Positions 55,332-64,000 of a DNA stretch of 64,000 nucleotides are shown piece after piece (position 1 is the stretch's first letter; each line of letters begins with the position of its first letter). Position numbers and translations under genes: made by a program. This stretch comes from Poriferisodalis sp965203655 (GTDB lineage Bacteria; Actinomycetota; Acidimicrobiia; Acidimicrobiales; Poriferisodalaceae): contig NZ_CBDBDD010000003.1 of the NCBI RefSeq assembly GCF_965203655.1, positions 186,001 to 250,000 of the forward strand, read 5' to 3'. The notes under the pieces were generated by a model. It worked only from the letters and a program-made list of their open reading frames with translations, was not told the origin of the DNA and made no database searches.

Positions 55332-56888
55332 CTATGTGCGCAGCTTGAACCGCTGGATCTTGCCGGTCGCGGTCTTGGGCAGATCGTCGACGAACTCATA
55401 GCGCCGGGGGCGCTTGAAGCCCGCCAGCCGCTCCCGGCAGAAGTCGGCCAGCTCGTGCGCCAGGTTGTCGGCATCGGCGCTGTCGCCGTCAACCCTGATC
55501 ACGAAGGCCACGGGTCGCAGCACCCCGGCGGCATCGTGCTCGCCGACCACCGCCGCCTCGAGCACAGCGGGATGGGAGATCAGGGTGGCCTCGACCTCGG
55601 CTGGCGACACCCACTCGCCGCCGACCCGCAGCATGTCGTCGACCCGGCCCAGGTAGGCGTGATAGCCGTCGCCGTCGACGGCGTACAGATCGCCGGTGCG
55701 CATCCACGGCCCGTCGAACGTGGCCTGGTTGATCTCGGACTGGCACCAGTAGCCGGTGGTCATGGACTGGCCCGTGACGAGAAGCTGTCCAGGCTCGCCG
55801 ATCGGCTGGTCCTGGCCGTCGTCGTCGACGACGCGAACCTCGTAGCCGTCGACTGGCTTGCCGCTCGTCCCCGGCCGCAGGTCGACGGGCGAGTTGGACA
55901 GGTAGATGTGGAGCATCTCGGTCGAGCCGATGCCGTCCAGCACCGTGACGCCGAACCGCTCGCGAAACCGCTCGAAGGTCTCGGCCGGCAGCGGCTCGGC
56001 AGCCGAGACGCCCAGACGTACCGAAGCAAACGTGTCGGTCGCCAGATCTGAGCTGTTGAGCGCCGCGTAGAAGGTGGGAATGCAGAAGAACAGCGTGGGC
56101 CGGTGCGCCGTCACGATCTCGGCCACGCGGGCCGGCGTCGGCGGCCTGGCCGGTTCGAGAATTGTCGAGGCCCCGACCGAGAACGCGAAGGTGAGCGAGT
56201 TGCCGAGCCCGTAGGCGTGGAACATCGGACCCACCGAATAGAAGCGATCCTCCGGCGTGATGTCGAGCACCGAACGGGCGTAGGTCTCGCAGGTGACGCG
56301 GATGTCGATGTGGCGGTGCATCGCCAGCTTGGGCTGGCCGGTCGAGCCCGAGGTGCAGAGCCAGAATCCGGGCGACTCGTCCCATGTCGGGTACGGCGAA
56401 CTGTCCGCACCATCGGCCCCCGACGCGAACTCGTCCCAGCTCAGGATGCGGGCATCACCGCTGGCGGCATCGGGCGGCACCTCGCCAGCCACGACCACGG
56501 TCGCGACTTCCGGCGCTCCCGAGCACAGGTCGCCGATGCAGCCGGCGACGGCTCCGGACACCACGGCGACGGTCGCACGCGCGTCGGCAGTGATCACCCC
56601 CAGGTCCCGCCCCGGCAGCAGCGGATTCATGGGAACCGGCACGGCCCCGATCCGCAATGCGCCCAGGAACACGGCGACGTAGTCGACCGAGTCGAGCACG
56701 GCCATGGCGACCCGCTCTTCGGGCCGCACGCCGAGCGCCCGCAGCGCAGCCGCCGTGCGTTCGATCTCGCCGGCCAGCTCGCGGTAGGTGTATCGCCGGT
56801 CCTCGCAGATCACCGCCAGCCGGTCGCCGTCGCCGGCGGCGATGCGGCGATCGACCAGCCAAGTCGCAGCATTGAACGGTTCGCGCAT
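55332..56888 (-). CDS. Benzoate-CoA ligase
   Basis: 518-aa aryl-CoA synthetase. AMP loop T-S-G-S-T-G-Q-P-K (near 183), T-E motif G-I-G-S-T-E-M-L-H (near 317), G-D-L-Y-A-V near 395, and the C-terminal catalytic lysine in T-A-T-G-K-I-Q-R. The start M-R-E-P-F-N-A-A-T-W-L-V-D-R is typical of benzoate-CoA ligases. Together with boxB and boxC upstream on the same strand it activates benzoate for aerobic epoxidation. It is the last gene of the box operon. Confidence 0.92.
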   Translation of the reverse strand: MREPFNAATWLVDRRIAAGDGDRLAVICEDRRYTYRELAGEIERTAAALRALGVRPEERVAMAVLDSVDYVAVFLGALRIGAVPVPMNPLLPGRDLGVITADARATVAVVSGAVAGCIGDLCSGAPEVATVVVAGEVPPDAASGDARILSWDEFASGADGADSSPYPTWDESPGFWLCTSGSTGQPKLAMHRHIDIRVTCETYARSVLDITPEDRFYSVGPMFHAYGLGNSLTFAFSVGASTILEPARPPTPARVAEIVTAHRPTLFFCIPTFYAALNSSDLATDTFASVRLGVSAAEPLPAETFERFRERFGVTVLDGIGSTEMLHIYLSNSPVDLRPGTSGKPVDGYEVRVVDDDGQDQPIGEPGQLLVTGQSMTTGYWCQSEINQATFDGPWMRTGDLYAVDGDGYHAYLGRVDDMLRVGGEWVSPAEVEATLISHPAVLEAAVVGEHDAAGVLRPVAFVIRVDGDSADADNLAHELADFCRERLAGFKRPRRYEFVDDLPKTATGKIQRFKLRT

Positions 56889-56912
56889 CTGCCGGCCTCC
56901 TCGCCCGCAGTC

Positions 56913-58328
<1,416 letters not shown>

Positions 58329-58330
58329 GC

Positions 58331-60007
<1,677 letters not shown>

Positions 60008-60020
60008 GGCTTCCCCCAGA

Positions 60021-60467
60021 TCAGCGGTGGGCGCTGAAGAACTCGGTGAGCAGGGCGCCGCACTCGTCCTCGCGCACGCCGCCGATGACCTCGGCGTTGT
60101 GGTTGAAGCGCGGATCCACCAGCAGGTTGTACAGGGTCGCCGTAGCACCCGCCTTGGGGTCGTAGGCCCCGAAGACCACGCGGCTCACCCGCGCTGCCAG
60201 CGCCGCGCCGGCGCACATCGGGCACGGCTCGAGCGTCACCACCAGCGAGGCGCCCTCCAGCCGCCAGTCGCCGACAGCAGCGGCAGCGTCGCGCAGCGCC
60301 AGGACCTCCGCGTGGGCGGTGGGGTCGATGGTGGACTCGCGCTCGTTATGGCGTGCGGCGACGATCTCGCCGTCGATGACCACCACAGCGCCGACCGGCA
60401 CCTCGCCGATGGAAGCCGCCAGCCGGGCCTGCTCGAGTGCCGCGGCCATCGCCGCCTCGTCGGTCAT
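60021..60467 (-). CDS. tadA: tRNA-specific adenosine deaminase
   Basis: 148 aa. It edits adenosine-34 to inosine in tRNA-Arg(ACG), which is encoded at 33311. The cytidine-deaminase-fold zinc motifs are H-A-E (52-54) and P-C-P-M-C (81-85). ATG 60467 starts the conserved region; the open frame to 60575 is upstream of it. It lies 13 bases before boxC, so it may be read into the box operon. Confidence 0.94.
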   Translation of the reverse strand: MTDEAAMAAALEQARLAASIGEVPVGAVVVIDGEIVAARHNERESTIDPTAHAEVLALRDAAAAVGDWRLEGASLVVTLEPCPMCAGAALAARVSRVVFGAYDPKAGATATLYNLLVDPRFNHNAEVIGGVREDECGALLTEFFSAHR

Positions 60468-60567
60468 GGCTGAGAGTCTGGCAGCGGCAGCAGGCTCATC
60501 CGGCAGTCCGTCTCCGAGGACAGATCCGGCAGTTTCGCCCCATGGGTTCGCCCAATAGGTTCGCGGC

Positions 60568-62073
60568 ATGTACACGATGCGAGATCCGATCCGCCGAGCG
60601 ACCCAGCTGTTCGGCGATCGCGAGGCCGTGGTCTTCGGCGACGTGCGGCGCAGCTACGCCGAGTTCGGCAGCCGGGTGCTGAAGGTGGCCGGGCTCCTGT
60701 CGGAGATGACCGAGCCCGGCGACCGTGTGGCGCTGTGGGCCCTCAACTCCGACCGCTACCTCGAGTTGTTCTTGGGCATCCCCTCAGCGGGACGGGCGAT
60801 CGTGCCGCACAACACCCGCTGGGCGGAGCCCGAGCTGGCATACGCCACCGCCGATGCGGGCGCCAGGGTGCTGATCTGCGACCGGGATCCCGGCGGGCTC
60901 GGCGACCTGGTCGAGCGGGTCATCCGGCTCGACACCGGCGAGTACGACGACCTGCTGGCCGTCGCACCCGAGATGGAGCCCGACATCAGCCCTGACACCC
61001 TCGCCGGGCTCTTCTACACCGGCGGCACCACCGGCACGTCGAAGGGCGTGATGCTGACTCACGCCAACCTGATGGCCAACGCGGTCCACACCCAGCTCTC
61101 CCAGCCCCTCGCGGCCGACGACCGCTACCTCACCATCGCCCCCATGTTCCACGCGGCCGGCGTCTACTGCGCGCTCGTCCTGCCGTGGGTCGGTGCGGCC
61201 AATGTGATCCTGCCGGGCTTCGAGCCCGCCGCCAGCCTCGACGTGATCGAGCGTGAGGCCATCACCTGCGCGATCGCCGTGCCCACGATGCTCGCGGCGA
61301 TGTGTGAGACCCAGGCGGCCTCGCCGCGCGATGTCTCGACGCTGAGATGGCTGTCCCACGGAGCGTCCCCGGTTGCGCTGGAGGTGCTGCGCCGCGCCGA
61401 CGCGTTGTTCGCATGCGAGCTGATCCACCTCTACGGCGCCACCGAGCTGTCGCCGCTGGCCACCATCTTCCGCCACGAGGAGCAGCACATCGACAGCGAG
61501 CGGGCCAAGAGCTGCGGGCCGCCGCCGCCCGGCGTCGACCTGCGGATCGTGCGGACCGACGGTTCGGAGCTGCCGGCCGGCGAGCCCGGCGAGGTTGCCG
61601 TGCGGGGGCCGAACGTCATGGCCGGATACTGGAACAAGCCCGCCGAGACCGCAGCCGCCTTGCTGGACGGGGGCTGGTACCGCACCGGCGACGTCGGCTA
61701 CGTCGACGCCGACGGCTACCTGTTCCTGGTCGATCGGGCCAAGGACATGATCGTGTCGGGCGGCGAGAACGTCTACTGCACTGAGGTCGAGGACGCCCTC
61801 TACACCCACCCCGGAGTGCTGGAGGCGACGGTGTTCGGCATCCCCGACGCCCAGTGGGGTGAAGCCGTGCATGCCGTCGTCGTTCCCCGCGACGGCGCCG
61901 AGGTCGACGAGGCCGGCCTGATCGCGCACTGCCGGGGCGTGATCGCCGGCTACAAGACGCCCAAGAGCGTCACCTTCCAGGGCGAGCCGCTGCCCAAGTC
62001 GGGACCCGGCAAGGTGCTCAAGCGCGTGCTGCGCGAGCCCTACTGGGAGGGCCACGACCGCGCGATCAACTGA
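60568..62073 (+). CDS. Fatty-acid/acyl-CoA synthetase (AMP-dependent)
   Basis: 501 aa. AMP loop Y-T-G-G-T-T-G-T-S-K-G (near 151), H-L-Y-G-A-T-E near 290, G-D-V-G-Y-V-D-A-D-G near 375 and K-S-G-P-G-K-V-L-K-R near the end. This places it with long- or medium-chain acyl-CoA synthetases of the FadD3/AliA type rather than the aryl-CoA type. The substrate is not determinable. It is divergent from tadA. Confidence 0.9.
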   Translation: MYTMRDPIRRATQLFGDREAVVFGDVRRSYAEFGSRVLKVAGLLSEMTEPGDRVALWALNSDRYLELFLGIPSAGRAIVPHNTRWAEPELAYATADAGARVLICDRDPGGLGDLVERVIRLDTGEYDDLLAVAPEMEPDISPDTLAGLFYTGGTTGTSKGVMLTHANLMANAVHTQLSQPLAADDRYLTIAPMFHAAGVYCALVLPWVGAANVILPGFEPAASLDVIEREAITCAIAVPTMLAAMCETQAASPRDVSTLRWLSHGASPVALEVLRRADALFACELIHLYGATELSPLATIFRHEEQHIDSERAKSCGPPPPGVDLRIVRTDGSELPAGEPGEVAVRGPNVMAGYWNKPAETAAALLDGGWYRTGDVGYVDADGYLFLVDRAKDMIVSGGENVYCTEVEDALYTHPGVLEATVFGIPDAQWGEAVHAVVVPRDGAEVDEAGLIAHCRGVIAGYKTPKSVTFQGEPLPKSGPGKVLKRVLREPYWEGHDRAIN

Positions 62074-62097
62074 GCGCGCTGGCCGGTCAGCCAGTGG

Positions 62098-62186
62098 CGG
62101 AGAGTGTGGGATTCGAACCCACGGAGGCCGATGAAAGCCTCACACGCTTTCCAAGCGAGCCCATTCGTCCACTCTGGCAACTCTCC
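62098..62186 (-). tRNA. tRNA-Ser(GGA)
   Basis: 89-nt class II tRNA. Acceptor GGAGAGT pairs with ACTCTCC, anticodon loop TTGGAAA gives GGA, T arm GGGTTCGAATCCC. The anticodon stem has one U-U mismatch. CCA is encoded (62095-62097 complement). It lies three bases after the SRP RNA and is probably processed from the same transcript. Confidence 0.94.
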
Positions 62187-62189
62187 GAC

Positions 62190-62325
62190 GTGTCGCCGTC
62201 TGGCGAGGCGGCCAGGCGATCTGCGGCACACAGCGAAGTCCGCTGAGAGCTGCTGCCTCCCGGCCCTGACTCGGTTCACGGGTCGCCGTTGCACAGGACC
62301 CGGCCGCCACGTCAGACGGCGACAC
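62190..62325 (-). ncRNA. ffs: Signal recognition particle RNA (4.5S type)
   Basis: The reverse strand between tRNA-Ser(GGA) and dnaX folds into one long hairpin. GTGTCGCCGTCTG at the 5' end pairs exactly with CAGACGGCGACAC at the 3' end, followed inside by GGCGGCC/GGCCGCC. The apical core (62250-62272 complement) reads GAGTCAGGGCCGGGAGGCAG with the asymmetric-loop purines and the tetraloop-side GGGAGGCAGCAG of domain IV, as in SRP RNA (GTCAGGTCCGGAAGGAAGCAG). It binds Ffh in co-translational protein targeting. Ends are estimated from the outer stem. Confidence 0.9.
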
Positions 62326-62438
62326 ACGCCAAACGCTAACCGCGCCCGAGCCGCACGCGTCACTGCCGGCACGTGCTCGGCGCAATCGCTTCGCAGCGTC
62401 AGTTCGTGACCTCTCAGAGGCTGAGCCGTATGGCGAAG

Positions 62439-62480
62439 CCGTGGCCCGAGCGGCCCGTGAGCGCAGCGAACAAGAGCGGG
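62439..62480 (+). repeat. Dispersed ~42-bp repeat upstream of dnaX
   Basis: Fourth copy of the element at 25837, 25893 and 49172. Its right flank (GGTGACGCGACGGGATGG...) resembles the right flank of the second hutI copy, and its left flank GAGGCTGAGCC is shared with the first hutI copy. It ends about 62 bases before the dnaX ATG and may lie in the dnaX promoter. Confidence 0.85.
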
Positions 62481-62542
62481 AGTCGACGGGTGACGCGACG
62501 GGATGGTGGGCCATTGCGCGCGCCACTTAGGATCGCCGCGAG

Positions 62543-64000
62543 ATGCAGCACCAGTCGCTCTACCGGAGATTCCGGCCGCAACGCTTCGCAGAAGTGGTCG
62601 GGCAGCCGCACCTGGTCCGGGCCTTGCGCAACGCCGTGCGGGAGGACCGTGTCGGCCACGCCTACCTGCTCAGCGGCCCCCGCGGCACCGGCAAGACCTC
62701 GACGGCACGCATCCTGGCGAAAGCGCTGAACTGCGAGGCGCTCGACGCTGACGGTGAGCCGTGCGACGAATGCGAGCGCTGCCGGTCAGTCACAGCGGGC
62801 ACGTCGATGGACCTGATCGAGCTCGACGCGGCATCCAACAACTCGGTCAATCACATCCGCGACATGACCGAGAAGGCGGCTTGGATCGGTGCCGGTCGCC
62901 GCAGGGTGTATCTGCTCGACGAGGTGCACATGCTGTCGACGGCGGCCTCCAACGCGCTGCTGAAGACGCTGGAGGAGCCGCCGTCTCACGTGGTGTTCAT
63001 CCTCGCCACCACCGATCCGCAGAAGGTGCTGCCCACCGTCCGCAGCCGGACCCAGCAGTTCGAGCTGGCCTTGGTCGGCGCGGACGAGATGGCATTGCAC
63101 GTGCGGGCGATTGCCGAAGCCGCAGGCGTCGCTGTCGACGAGCAGATCGTCGACTACGCGGTCGAGCGCGGCGGCGGCTCGGTGCGCGATGCCCTGTCAG
63201 CGCTCGACACGGTGCTCGCTGCCGGGGGCATCCCCGATGAGCGTGCCGATGTGGACGCGCTGGTGAAGGCACTGGCCGGGGCCGACCTGGCAGCGACGCT
63301 CATCGCGGTGGCCGCCGCAGCCTCGGCAGGCGTGGACTCCCGGGATTTGGCCGAGCGCACCGCTCGCCGCCTGCGCGACATGTTCCTGGTGGGTGCTGGC
63401 GTGGAGCCTGCTGAGCTGTCTCCCGATGACATCGCATCGGCACGCGAGCTGGCGGACGCCATGGGTCGCCGCGCCAACGTTCGAGCGCTCGAGGCGCTCG
63501 GCGCTGCGCTGGCGCAGATGCCGCAATCCGCGGACCGGCGCCTGACGCTGGAGGCTGCCCTCGTGGGCCTGCTGGCCGACGAGGTGCTCGGCGCTCGCAC
63601 GCCCGACGCCGGGCCGTCCGCTGCAGCACCAGCCCGTGGCGGCGCGGGCGCTCCTGCACCCCCTGCCGCCGGGCCCGCGGCGGCCCGAGCCGCGATGGCC
63701 GCGACCACCGCGCCGCCGTCGCTCGAATCCAAACCGACACCGGCGCCGCAAGCTCCGGCTCCGCCCACGCCCCCACCGCCGCCTGCATCGGCTGCGCCCG
63801 CCGAACCGGCCGCACCTGCGCCGCCCGACACAGACCCGCAGCCGGGCAGCTCAGCCGAGCCGGCATCGGTCTCTGGGTCTACGACGTCGGCCTCCGAGCT
63901 CCAACGCATGTGGGAACCCCTGGTCGTCGAGAAGCTGCGTGCGGTGGCCAAGGGCATCTTCCGTGAGGCCCGCATAGTGGGACACGACCGCAACGTGGTG
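62543..64000 (+). CDS. dnaX: DNA polymerase III subunit gamma/tau, 5' part
   Basis: 486 codons before the window ends. Walker A S-G-P-R-G-T-G-K-T (about 44-52), zinc-binding cysteines 64, 74, 77 and 80 (C-D-E-C-E-R-C), Walker B L-L-D-E-V-H-M-L and sensor T-T-D-P-Q-K identify the clamp-loader ATPase. A Pro/Ala-rich linker starts near residue 355. The tau tail continues beyond the edge. ATG 62543 is chosen by domain start. Confidence 0.96.
   Translation, partial: MQHQSLYRRFRPQRFAEVVGQPHLVRALRNAVREDRVGHAYLLSGPRGTGKTSTARILAKALNCEALDADGEPCDECERCRSVTAGTSMDLIELDAASNNSVNHIRDMTEKAAWIGAGRRRVYLLDEVHMLSTAASNALLKTLEEPPSHVVFILATTDPQKVLPTVRSRTQQFELALVGADEMALHVRAIAEAAGVAVDEQIVDYAVERGGGSVRDALSALDTVLAAGGIPDERADVDALVKALAGADLAATLIAVAAAASAGVDSRDLAERTARRLRDMFLVGAGVEPAELSPDDIASARELADAMGRRANVRALEALGAALAQMPQSADRRLTLEAALVGLLADEVLGARTPDAGPSAAAPARGGAGAPAPPAAGPAAARAAMAATTAPPSLESKPTPAPQAPAPPTPPPPPASAAPAEPAAPAPPDTDPQPGSSAEPASVSGSTTSASELQRMWEPLVVEKLRAVAKGIFREARIVGHDRNVV

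Overview
The window reads as a chromosome segment of a high-GC actinobacterium, most likely from the Acidimicrobiia or a near relative. This is inferred from very GC-rich coding, several GTG/TTG starts, the short actinobacterial-type SRP RNA next to tRNA-Ser and dnaX, an Ada-AlkA fusion, and CoA-dependent aerobic aromatic pathways. I have no taxonomic marker that settles it. Hand counts show the contrast in composition: 29/60 G+C at 3841-3900 against 42/60 at 21001-21060.

Layout. (1) 1-136: start of a minus-strand FHA-domain gene, then tRNA-Leu(CAG). (2) 263-9436: a less GC-rich accessory island beside tRNA-Leu. It holds a Fic AMP-transferase-type gene with a duplicated upstream element, a 64-aa ORF coupled to a DUF4238 gene, a two-gene GHKL-ATPase / PRTase-like cassette, a PD-(D/E)XK-like gene, a transposase tail of IS481/IS3 type and an orphan membrane protein. 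(3) 9634-12476: an alkylation-repair operon (ada-alkA, ogt, alkD). (4) 12557-19508: DUF4349 lipoprotein, glutaryl-CoA-type acyl-CoA dehydrogenase, metallo-beta-lactamase-fold and rhodanese sulfur genes, nitroreductase and ClC channel. (5) 19542-28657: two tRNA-Ser genes and a histidine-utilisation locus. hutH and an IclR regulator are divergent from hutU, a peptide-deformylase homologue, hutF, hutI and a FAD oxidoreductase.

(6) 28692-34767: an SRPBCC-methyltransferase fusion, prephenate dehydratase, the nickel-pincer cofactor genes larB and larC, tRNA-Arg(ACG) and a FAD-dependent amine-oxidase-like gene. (7) 34939-46157: a 2-aminobenzoate (anthranilate)-CoA catabolic cluster with CoA ligase, PaaX-type regulator, FAD monooxygenase/old-yellow-enzyme fusion, SDR, Rid-family protein, fused 5-oxoprolinase/hydantoinase and acyl-CoA dehydrogenase. 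(8) 46260-55087: PAC2, aroC, TauE/SafE, PatB-type C-S lyase, SURF1, S9 peptidase and xseAB. (9) 55195-60467: tRNA-Ser(CGA), then on the minus strand tadA-boxC-boxB-bclA for aerobic benzoyl-CoA oxidation. (10) 60568-64000: an acyl-CoA synthetase, tRNA-Ser(GGA), SRP RNA and the 5' part of dnaX.

The points most worth following are the GHKL/PRTase-like cassette, the deformylase homologue sitting where hutG would be expected, a dispersed ~42-bp repeat (four copies seen) of which two copies are translated inside hutI, and all four serine tRNA isoacceptors within 43 kb. Start codons were chosen by ribosome-binding sites and domain boundaries and are stated where they differ from the longest open frame.
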